NCBI GenBank assembly: GCA_905331475.1
Contig: CAJNYU010004617.1
Coordinates: 194,036-258,035 of the forward strand
From: Rotaria socialis
Taxonomy: Eukaryota > Rotifera > Eurotatoria > Philodinida > Philodinidae
Reading direction: 5' to 3'
DNA: 64,000 bases
Shown here piece after piece: positions 25,201 to 36,200 of the stretch. The first letter of the stretch is position 1. Every line of letters starts with the position of its first letter. A model generated the notes under the pieces. The model ran no database searches. It was not told the origin of the DNA and saw nothing but the letters and a program-made list of their open reading frames with translations. The position numbers were made by a program, and so were the translations under genes.

Positions 25201-27297
25201 ATAACAGTTTGTACGAGCCGATCATAATCAACAGTTGAAAATGGTACAATTTCGCCATTACGATTTAATATTGTTTTACATTTTTTTAAAACAATTTCCG
25301 ATGCACCTTTTGTATACATTCGCGTAGTTGAATCAGGTCGTTGTACAACAGTCGACATATTTTTTCGTACGGAATTAAATGTATAAACATGAATAAATTT
25401 TTCTTCAGTATATTGTTGACGTATTTCATTATAATCTCCACCAAGACCAACAACAAAACCTAATAAGCCACATTCAGTTTTATTACCAACTTGTTTTGCT
25501 AATGTTTCTTTTTCAGGTGGAGGCTACGAGAAAGAAAAGATATATTTATTGACTAAAGTCTAGATTTAAAAAAATCACTTACAAGCAATTTAGATGCATA
25601 ACTGCTATTGACTGATATACCTTCAAGAAGGATTTCTTTAGTTTTATTCGGTATAGAAATTTCTTTAACTCGAACAGGATTTTCAACATTTTTCCAATGT
25701 TTTTCACTGACATAAACTTGTACAACAGTCATACGATTTGTTGTTAAGGTTCCAGTTTTATCTGAACAAATAGCTGTTGCATTACCCATGGTCTCACATG
25801 CATCCAAATGACGAACTAAATTATTATCCAACATCATTTTCTAAATAGAAAAAAAAATGTCTCTTTTTTAATTTATCGAGAATAGATATCAACTCACTTT
25901 AACAGCATAAGCTAATGATATTGTTACTGCCAATGGTAAACCTTCAGGTACAGCAACAACCAACACAGTTATACCTGTGATCAAATAACGTACAAATCGA
26001 CTCCAATATTTATTGCTCCAACGTTCATGTCTAGAAGATTAGAAATACATCATTATAGAGATTTATTTTTCGGTGAATTTTTTATCCGTATACCGTTGAA
26101 TAAATTCTTCGATTGAAAATCGTAAGAGTAGAACAATTACCGTTAAGATAGCAATTGTCATGCCTGAATAGTAAACATAATCAATGTAATTTACGAGACG
26201 AAAGAAATTAATTTGAACAGAAAATATACTTCTATTGAATTTTAAAAAAAGAAAATAATCTCAAGCCATATGAATTGATCCAACTTATGAAAGATTTAAC
26301 TCAATCCTATCATTAGTTTCGATTCTATTTAACAAAATCTTTGCATTCTAAAAATTCAATTTTGATTTATTTATAGAAATTACCTGTTTGAATAAACAAA
26401 CCATAAATATCGATTCATACGTAGAATGACCTTCATCGTAAAAATGAATTGTTTTTCAATAACATTCTTATCGATATCTGCAATTTGTATTACGATCTTC
26501 TATCTAGGTCAACTCTTGAAAATATTAATGGAAAATTCTAATCCAATATTATTGTACGAAATCGCATATTTATCAAAAAAAGAAGACAAATAATTTATGA
26601 TAAGTCAATTTCCAGCTTTCAACAAATAGAATGCCAACTACTCAAAACAAATGGGTCATTTAGAAATCATTCTGTATTGCCATATTGAAATGACTTTGCG
26701 CTAATTTAACCATATCAGTCATTTGCATAAGCCATTCCCGTTGCTGACTAAACCATCAACTTCACGGAATTAGTTCCAAAGAATAGAGAGTTAATTCGAT
26801 AGAAAAATAATTATATTAGTAACTTCGTACTAGCTCTTCTTTTCATCATGAATTAGCTTATGAATTTATCACATGATAATCTTTACTGTTTGCATTAGAT
26901 TTATGAATAGAGATTTAATCCAAAAATCTCATCTCGAAGTTTTACATAAATTTTTTTCCGTATTAGTAATGACAAGTCAACATGTGGCTCAAGGCATTAT
27001 TAATCTCTATAGGATCAGAAAGATAGTTGAAAGTTTTAATATTCTTGTTTTTATTATCAAACCGTGACTTTTCTCGGTCTTCTTACCAGCATATCCAATT
27101 TGAATAGCTAATTTAGTTAATTTTGCTTGTAAAATAGATCGTTCTTTAACTTTGAAACCTCCTGAATCATCATCACCAGCGGTATCTTTTTCTTTGGCAA
27201 TTTCAGCATCTTGCAATTCGGTTGCTTCATGATTATTTCCTTGTGCACCTAATCAAAAACGAAAACATTATATATCAATATATCATTAGCATTCAAT

Positions 27298-27332
<35 letters not shown>

Positions 27333-29488
27333 TAAACACAAAAGAACGACAAAAACCTGCATTTGACTCTGGTGCTACCAAACGTTCGTTAGTCTCACGA
27401 TCAACAAAACCATTTGCATCTGAATAAGCATGAGGAGAAATCACGGGTAAACATAGGATAAATTTAAAATAAAAAAGGTTCACAACGAAATCACTGCTCT
27501 TAACATGCATGCCAACATACTTTCTTTTTTATTTTTCACTTTTTTCTCTTCATCATCTTCTTGCGTTGCACCTAACAATTTAAATATCATTCCTGTTTGA
27601 CTGTGTTCACCAACAGCCAATACCAACATTTTTGCACTACCCTCCATGATATGTGTACCTTTAAAAATAGATAGTATTTTTAAAATCAAAAGAATGATCT
27701 CAATACATAAGAATAACATTAACTGAAATATTTATTCGAATTCTATCACAACTATTTTGGAAATAAATCTATCGAATAGAGAAAACATACATTGCGGAAC
27801 AAATTACGATGTCCAAGAGCTATTGTCGTTTCAATGATGCTCTCAAAGTTTAGAACACAATTAAATTCATGTAAATTCTCATTTTTTAAACCTATCACAC
27901 TATAATTGCCGTCTGTTGCAGATAATAGATCATAAAGGACTTCTAGACATGAATCTTATTTCCGTTAACAGTCATTTGATTTTTATTAGATTGAACTTAA
28001 GTGCCAAAAAGTTTTTAATACAAGTTTCGAGTTTCTATAGATCACTTATCAAACAAACACAAAATTATTAATTAAAAGTTCTTAATCAATTCTGCTGATA
28101 GGAAATTGTTATAGCTAATCAGATTTTTTTGTCCGATTGGCTACCATTATGTAAAAAGAAAAAGTAATAAAATACTCAGTTCCGAAGCGTTTCACCGTCA
28201 TCTGGTATAAACGAAGAAAAGAAACTCATAATAACGATGTGAAATTCAAGCGCAGACATATATCGTATGATTTCTAGAAAATCCTGACAGTTTTAGACGA
28301 AAATAATGTTATTTTCATGAGGTATCATATTTCTACAAAAATACTCGTTTGCCATAGGCATGGAACAAAGATCGAGTTTACTTAATTATTCAATATCGTG
28401 ACACAAAAATATATTCCAAGAAGGATAAGATCTATATATATATATATATATATCAGTTGTTTATTCAGTAAAACAATCATAACTCGGCATGGACACAAAG
28501 TTATTTAGATTTTTGCCTATATATCCCCAAGGTTTCTCTACATGAGCTCAAATGTTAAGTATCAATACTGATGATTGTCTTGATGTAGGAATATAAAATA
28601 ATGTTCTTACCAGACAAAAGAAATGGATCTTTCGATTCATGCTTTTTTATTAAATCGGATTCTCCCGTTAATGATGATTCGTCAACTTTAAGATCATTTG
28701 ATTGCACAACAACACCATCAGCTGGCAATAAATCACCATATTTAACTTGACATATATCTCCAACAACAATATCTTTTATTGGAATTTGTTTAACAATGTT
28801 ATTTCTAACAACATTAAATTTTTGATCACTTTCAATTTTTGATTGAAGACCACGAAATTGACGTTCTTTTGTCCAATCATTAAATGCTGTTACAAGAACG
28901 ACAACAATGACAGCAACAATAATTGCTGCACCTTCAATCCATTCAACATTTGCTTCTTCTAAAAACAAAAACAAAACTGATTTTTATAAAAATCTTACAA
29001 GGAAAATAAATTGATTTTACTTGGTTTTAATTCAGCTTGAAATGTTTCATCCGATGGATGATAAAAGGATAGACCAAATGAAATAATAGCACAGATGATA
29101 AGAATAACTAGTGTAATATCTTGAAGAGCATCGATCATAAGACGAAAAAATGTTTTCGGAGGTTTAGGTGGAATTTCGTTACGACCAAATGCAGCTAAAC
29201 GTAAGGATATATCAGATTCATCTTCGGATAAACCTTAAATCAAATGAGAACTTTAAAATGTTTGTTACGTATTTTCAAAAAAATTCTTTTACCGGTAATT
29301 AAATTTGTTTTCAGTTTTTGCCCTAGACCACTAAGACCACCATAGGTTTCATTAAGTGTCAAAACACCTTCATGGCCTCGTGTTTGCATTAACTTTTCTA
29401 ATTCATCGAATGAAATTCCAAATTCTAGAGCTGCTGTTGCAGATGAAATGTCATTTGTATCATTAGTAGCTTTCTTCTTTTTAGCCAT
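22208..29488 (-). CDS. Plasma-membrane calcium-transporting ATPase (PMCA)
   Basis: Fifteen constitutive-looking exons join in phase to 1192 residues: 29293-29488, 29021-29233, 28611-28958, 27521-27658, 27357-27419, 27087-27248, 26094-26163, 25898-26030, 25583-25840, 24864-25523, 24617-24811, 24081-24486, 23406-23725, 23165-23335 and 22208-22453. A possible extra exon is at 22909-22964. It is a P2B-type pump that exports cytosolic Ca2+. Visible motifs: the A-domain TGES loop in [18 protein letters not shown] in M4, the phosphorylation site [11 protein letters not shown], nucleotide-binding [19 protein letters not shown], the hinge [18 protein letters not shown], and [17 protein letters not shown] in M6. 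The C-terminal calmodulin site begins [13 protein letters not shown]. The Glu-, Asp- and Lys-rich stretch before M3 matches the acidic-lipid region. Length and catalytic residues are those of a complete working pump. The tail ends MNKIK, without the ETSL-type PDZ ligand of vertebrate b-forms. Confidence 0.96.
22909..22964 (-). CDS. Candidate 56 nt cassette exon at PMCA splice site C
   Basis: Flanked by an AG acceptor and a GTAACT donor. It encodes [18 protein letters not shown] plus two bases. It follows the phase-0 end of exon 23165-23335 (LQTQ), exactly where the downstream exon otherwise supplies [10 protein letters not shown]. Because 56 is not a multiple of three, inclusion makes the next exon read C-F-V-stop. 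The product would be about 1132 residues with a different calmodulin-binding half. The layout parallels the vertebrate PMCA a/b splice choice. Expression is not shown by sequence alone. Confidence 0.7.
26164..27086 (-). other. Long PMCA intron (~920 bp)
   Basis: Lies between the exon ending QIGYAG and the exon starting MTIAILTV. No gene recognised in it. A second long intron (27659-28610) separates SLTGES/FLLSG from the THIMEGS exon and includes a TA repeat near 28433-28452. Confidence 0.7.
27357..27419 (-). CDS. 63 nt in-frame exon at PMCA splice-site-A position
   Basis: Encodes [20 protein letters not shown] between the EKKVKNKKE exon and the [10 protein letters not shown] exon. Both flanking introns are phase 1 and its length is a multiple of three, so skipping keeps the frame. 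It lies in the A-domain to M3 loop, where vertebrate PMCAs vary by splicing. It could equally be constitutive. Confidence 0.55.
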
Positions 29489-31554
29489 GTTTTGTTATTC
29501 GTATATATGCAGATAATGCCTATTGATGTAAATCGATTTTTAACAAGTTTTTCTGTCGTTGAAGAAACGATAAAATCAAAATCATGATTTATTCATTCAT
29601 TCAACATACAACGACAGATAGATCTTAAAACAAAAAAGACAAAGAAAAAGAAGAAGCTACCGAATATAGTTTATCTTGAGGTCATACAGAATATTTATAT
29701 TTGTTTTCCAAAGAACCCTCTTCATAACAAAAGACAAGAAAAGAAAAGGTAGAGAGCCCCCACGATCGATGATTCTCATATGGAATCATAGAAGATAATT
29801 ACTTGACCTTTTTCTGACACTAAATACATTTTTATGTTGCAATTTACCAAATAAGTTAACGTATGAAAAATCTCGAATATCAAGAAAACAAACAAAAAAT
29901 GAAATATTCATCTGTATATATGACATCTTATAAATTGGTCAATCTTTTTCTTGGTGTTTATTAATTAGAACTTACTAGTCCTCTTTGTTGCTTTGATTAT
30001 TACTTAATAGGATTTTTTTTCTTATCTTTCTTTTTTTCCTACATATTGTGTTATGCGGTTAGTCGAGCGAAGAAAGAGAGAAAACATGTAGAAAGCTATG
30101 TGCATTGATAATAAGAATAGTAATGACAAGAGCAATCATAGAAATAATACTACAGTCAGACGATACGACAATAATCATATGTATATATATATATATATAT
30201 ATACGAGAACTATAAACAGAGAAAAAGAGACAGAGACCCGCATAATCATCTAATCAGATAATCCAACTTAACGGTCGTCCACACGGATTTTCTATCTAGA
30301 AAACAGGAGCAATAGAAAAAAGAAATAATCATTGAAAATAGAATCTAAGAATAGATAGTGAAAGAAAAGAAGAAACAGTGATCTATACTAACACAGGTGT
30401 TATAGAGAAATATACAATTAGCTTTCTTTTTTTTTGCTTGAAGAAAAAGGAATAAAAAAGAAGAAAAAACAACTATCATCAACAACAGCGAAGACTATTC
30501 AGATAATAACTATTAATGGCATGTTATTATTTTCGACTACTGCTATTCTGCCTTCCCTCTTTCTTCATTCAATAGCCGACAAGGGAAATAAAAAATTATT
30601 ATTCTCTTTCTGTCGTCTTTTTTTCAATATTGTTTTTTCTTCTGTCTTATTACTACATATCTCACTTTGTAATTATCATTATTATCATCAGCATTATCCA
30701 ACTTTATTTACAAATAAAACATACAATAATACTCTTCGGAAATAAGTATCAAACCGGTTTGTGTCAAAGAAGAAAAGCACTGATTCAAAAAAATATCTGT
30801 CGTCAATAGGTTTCTTATGACTAAGAAATGGGAAATAGTAAAATGACAATAATATCGATAAACCAACTAGAAAACAGTTCGCTTACACATTAACGTGGTC
30901 AATGAAGCAATACACAAGATTTCAAGATAACAAAAAGCAGAGGAAAAAAAGAATTTCTTGATATTTGCATGTGAAATTTTATTTATTTATCTTAAATAAA
31001 CATGATAGGAAAAAATTGCGTTCATAAATTCCCTGATGACTGTAGAGATCAAAAATTGGAATACAAAAAATAGTCATTGTAACCTTACCCAGGGGATTAA
31101 GCAAACATCTTGTGCAATCAGCCTGTGTTCTTTATTCTTATTCGAAAAAAGACAAATCGTGACTTGGTTAATAATCCTTCCTGTAGTTCTTTCTCCTTTT
31201 CTCGATTTTCTAGGTTAATGGTAGTGTGGTGGTGGGTGTTATTGTTGTTTTTCTCGTTGCCGACATTTTCTTTTTTTCTTCACGCGGCCGAGCCATTTCG
31301 CTTTTTCTATTCGCGGCACATTTTTCTATCGTTCCACTAAATTACCATTTCTGTTGGTTTTTCTCTATTTGACGACGTGTTCGAAGTAATAGTAACGGAA
31401 CTCGATTTTCTCTTCTTCTCCTCCCTCTTGCTTTTATATTTTTTCTCTCAGTTTTTTCTTTTTCTATGTAATATTCTCAAACTAGCATTTGTTTTTACTC
31501 TCGGACTAGGATGTCTAAGTCTTTATTAGCGGTATCACAAATATAGACACCCGG

Positions 31555-31601
<47 letters not shown>

Positions 31602-34594
31602 AACAAGATGAAAATCGCTTATCACATCATATTGTCATTGGACTACTTGAGAAGACGAACACATACGAACGAGTGACAGCACAAATGATGATTATTGCTG
31701 ATAGTGAATACACTAAGAAGAAGAAAATGAGATGAAACATAACAAAAAAAAACTTCAATAAAATGTAAAAGAGACTTCTACATACAGGAAATTGGTATGT
31801 GCTATGTGACGAGTACCTCGCGATACGATTCGTTTCCGCCTGGGTAGATTTTTTTCTCGAATACGCAGTGCATCGAGTTCATCATTATTATATATGAGGA
31901 AAAAACTCTTGTCTGCTTTTATCCTATTGATGAAAAACATCCTATCTGCGAATAAATACGATAAAAAGACACGTCCTTAAAGACAAGACACAAAAAATAA
32001 AATTTCTTATACGTGCATATGCTAGAACAAATGGAAAACATCGGCCATGTGCAATATTCCAAAGGCGGATATTTATGAAACGAACGAGTCCTTGTAGGCT
32101 AGATCTATGGTGGCGATAAACCAATTATTATTTATAGATGGTACTAGGATATAATTATCTACAAAGGATGTTTATCATTTTGAATTTTCAATCGTAGAAT
32201 AAATAAATACAACCAATTTATGATAATAGCTAAATAATAAATCTTAGGATGAGGTCGCTACTAGACGGTTGAATCTATCATAGGGGACCCTGGACAATAC
32301 TCGGATGATCGTCAAGGTTTTCTCTCTCTCGCTCGCTCTCAATGAATATTATTGAAGCAAAGTTATCAACAAAACAAAGTTTACACACTATTCAATCTTA
32401 TTTACTTATCTAAATATTATTACCATAAATACATACACATCAAAGCGCGGGGCTAATAATCGGAAGTCTCCATTAAAAACTTCGAAGCGAAGAATTTTTA
32501 TTGTCATATTTTGATTGATTAACATTACGGGAAGAGAGTTGGCTATATTTGATAAAAATATTTTTGTATAAATCATAGAGCGTAAAAAGTAATTTGTTTG
32601 ACAATAGTCTTTGTTGATAGATGCTAAATTATCTAATCGAGAAGATTAATGTAGATCATGGAACAAGTACATTCATTGAATAGCATCGACTGGTTCGTGT
32701 TTAAGGAATAGAAACTAAACGAGGTAGAAAAAAACTCTTCAATGTTTAACTACCTCTACTCTGTCGATATAAATCTGTGATTTCACGTCTATCAACATAT
32801 TCTCAATTGAGTCTCTTTTATATATCGTTATCACTATTTAGATAATTAAAAGATTAATTATTTATATCCAAAAAACGAACAGTATGATGATATAGAAAAG
32901 AAAACACGCTATAATTCACATATCTACATTCAGTAGTAGTAGTAGTAGTAGTTGTTGTTGCTGCTCTTCTGTGTGAGAGACTATTCTGTGTAGAAAAATT
33001 GGTTCACCGTCAAATGTATGCATACTGTAGATCAAAGATATTTATAAATGAATCAATTAATTTTCGATTCTAAATGGTAACAAACATAGTTAGCATTTGC
33101 CAATGAATGTAAAATCAGAGATTCACTTTTAACAAACATTGTTTGCATACTAATAGAATCTATTAAATGTGTGCGTCACTAATCATAGAATAGTGAATGT
33201 TACAAAGCAAAATTCTACCTCAGTAAAATTGTATTTTCTAAGCATGATTCATTGTTTTCTAGTATTATTCATAGAGCTACGCAAATGTATTCAATTTTTT
33301 TTGTACATGAGGAACATTTACATTCTTTCATGTTTACTTTATCATTTAAAATTACTCATCAGTCGAAAGTACGTGAAGAGATCGATTGATAGATTCTAAA
33401 CTTAGTTCGTTTTAACTTCTAACAGGACGTGTTTAATAATTAGAATTAAATGAAAATTAATATTTAAAAGTAAAGAAAAAATCGAGTCGACGATATTAGA
33501 ATGACTCTATTAAAGTATGTCTCTTGCTGTAGTTTCATGCATGTTTGAGATAGCTTGTACTTACTATTCTTACGATATTCTATTGAAGTGATTTGTATAT
33601 TTAATAAAGTGTATTCCGACACCATTAACAAGGACTCATTTATTTTGAAGAATGAATATTCGATCTTTCTTTCAATTTTCTGTTACTAATTTATTTAGAC
33701 ACATATATCGGAAGATTGCATACACTCATATTCACATAAGGAAAAAAAATTCTCAAAATGAAAAAATATGTCTTCTTAATAATTATGAAGACATTTATAC
33801 GAGCGTATGATATATGAGTCCTTTCAGGCATATCAAAACTCATCAATCTTTGATGACTCTTTTACGAAAATCATATTTTTGAATGTGTTCTTCAAACATA
33901 GACATGATATTAAAAATGAATTGACAAATATCTATTTGCTGCTACGAAAAGAAATAATTGAAAAATTTCATGATAGATCAATCGCACCTCTAACAAAATA
34001 TTCAACAATACAGAACTAAAGAGAAAGATTTGAACTGGATCATACGAATATTTCTTTATTTTTATAATCTTACTCCTACCATCAGCATACTTAGAAAAAG
34101 TCAGAATAGAAATTTTCTAAGATCAGGTTGCATCTACTAGGGAACTACTCTACAACGTCTTCTTAGTTTCAGCCCCGCTATTATTTTCTAGTTCTTGGTT
34201 AATTGCGAGTGGTGATTTAAGAAATCATTAGGACAAATAGAAATTTATCTAGATGGATCAGAAATAGAAAAATACTCAGTCAATATTTTGTCTTACTTTA
34301 AGTTTTTCTTCGCCATATCCTTTTGTATTTATAAAATTTTCGTGCAGTTTACAGTTCTTACACCAATACAACTTGTAAATGAGTGACCATCAAATAAGTT
34401 CCGGTCCCGATTTTGGCCTCATCGAGACCAGGGCTATACTTTGTACTTGCCTAGTATCTACAGAATGTATTCTTTCTACAATTATGAACATTTACGAAAA
34501 TATTTTTATTACATTTTTGATAAATAGTTTCGTCTATTATGGATTTCAAACGCAACTAATTACTTCTTTGTATATGATCAACACATATGTATAT
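29489..34594. other. Gene-poor region upstream of PMCA
   Basis: Presumed PMCA promoter and 5' UTR on the left, then about 4.5 kb with no recognisable coding sequence on either strand. Contents: TA microsatellite near 30180-30203, a clean CT microsatellite at about 31557-31599, and a short AGT run near 32935-32951. A Thr/Ser/Lys-rich ORF at 30434-30745 is compositionally odd and has no family match. Confidence 0.45.
31557..31599. repeat. (CT)n microsatellite
   Basis: About 21 uninterrupted CT dinucleotides in the gene-poor region upstream of PMCA. Confidence 0.97.
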
Positions 34595-35916
34595 GTCGTA
34601 AGCCAATCTCGGATTCAGGCCATTCTAAGATCCGAGTTTGGACTAGTCCAAACTCGGAACTACCTTCAAATCGTCCGGCCAATTCGAGATTGTCCTGTTT
34701 TTTTCAGGCCAATCTAAGTTTCGCCTAGTCGATTCATTCTAAGATATTGTTTTTCAGACCAAACTGGGATAAAGTTGTCCAATGATGTCTTTGACCTCCA
34801 TTATCGAATTGATTTTTCTTATAAATTAATAAATATTCGAGAAGGCAAAATAAAAGTAGTGGAGTTTTAATAAGATGTGGACTGATATTCAAATAAAAAC
34901 GATAACGTGTAATCCATGAAAAACATATTCGAGCTACCACAGGAGCAATTAAATTCAATTATTATGGATGGTGATGATGTTATTGAAACTGCAGTGGAAG
35001 AAGTTGTTATCAGTGAGAGTGCTGAATGCCAACGAAACAAATTTAACATGAATGCCGAAGCATACAAGAATTCATTATCATTATGCATGAGAGAAAAATC
35101 AATGATAGCGTTGCCATTTTACAATAGGATCATCCACGACTTAAAACAGAAAAAAAGGTGGTAAAAAAGACCGGTATTGATTCGAAATTTTTTTTATGGT
35201 GCAAATTGCATTTCAAAATCGATTATAGTGCCGGTGTTGAAATACTATGTTCATCAACAAATGGTAATCGAATCGCTGTAATTGAACATTATTATCAAGT
35301 ATATTTTCTCGTCGTCATGTGACAATCATTCGAAACTCTTTGTTTTAGATATTAGAAACTTGCCTGCATTCGTGATATTATTGATCAATGGTGGACAGTA
35401 AATGTGTTAGTGGGATTATTCACTGTACCTCATGAACTTGTTCATTTAAAAGTGATGATTTACAGTAGATATCGATGATTACTGCATCAAAACTATATGT
35501 TCGAGGAGCTATCAATGGTGTATGTTGTTCATGCAAAGGAGGATGCAAGACCAAACAGTGTGCTTGCAAAAAAAATCAAGTTTTCTGCTCAACAAAGTAT
35601 CATAAAAATATTGCTTGTTGTAAAACCATAGAAAAATTTTAAAAAATTGTTTTCAATTTAGTTAATATGCAAATAAGTATTTACTATGATAAGCCTTGCA
35701 CTTAATTTAGGTCAACTGTAGTTTCAGTTACTAATCACTGTATCCCAGTTTGGCCTGGAAAAAACAAATCTTAGAGTCGATTAGGCGAAACTTAGATGGA
35801 CCTGACGATTTGAAGGTAGCTCCGAGTTTGGACTGGAAAAACGTCAGACCAATCTCGGATTCTAAAATGGACTAGGTCAATCCAGGATTCACCTGAATCC
35901 GAGATTGGCCTACGAC
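34595..35916 (+). mobile_element. DNA transposon with ~177 bp TIRs and CXC-motif ORF
   Basis: The ends are GTCGTA and TACGAC. TIRs run about 34595-34771 and 35741-35916 and share blocks such as CCAATCTCGGATTCAGG, ACCTTCAAATCGTC and TAAGTTTCGCCTA, with many substitutions and small gaps. The 970 bp interior is coding-like on the + strand. A first ORF at 34916-35164 begins MKNIFELPQEQ. A KTGIDSKFFLWCKLHF segment follows in another frame. A C-terminal part at about 35475-35643 holds a cysteine cluster CCSCKGGCKTKQCACKK then CSTKYH, a tesmin/CXC-type motif often found at the end of transposon-derived proteins. Frame changes between these parts, and no DDE catalytic core was recognised, so it is probably a non-autonomous or decayed copy. 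The flanks are TA-rich, so the target duplication is unclear. Confidence 0.8.
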
Positions 35917-36200
35917 TTATATATATATTTAGCTGTCTAAATTGAAATAATTATTGTGGATCGAGATTTTCATTGCTACTTTTATGTTTTTCATCGTCAC
36001 GCGCGCCAATTTTTGAAAATTTCCTGATCGAAATAAAAAATGAAGCATAAATTAATAATAAATGTGTTTGTGTTTGTGTTAGCAATATGACACGTAAAGA
36101 AAATGAACGCTAAAATTTGAAAGGGACAAAGAAGAAAAGAAAAAAAAACGAAACCGGATAGAAAAAAACTTCTTTTTTTTATAATAAATAATTCTTATTT

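Noticed and set aside
30434-30745. 103-codon ORF in the gene-poor region
   Set aside because: Low-complexity Lys/Thr/Ser/Phe composition, no splice partners and no recognisable domain.
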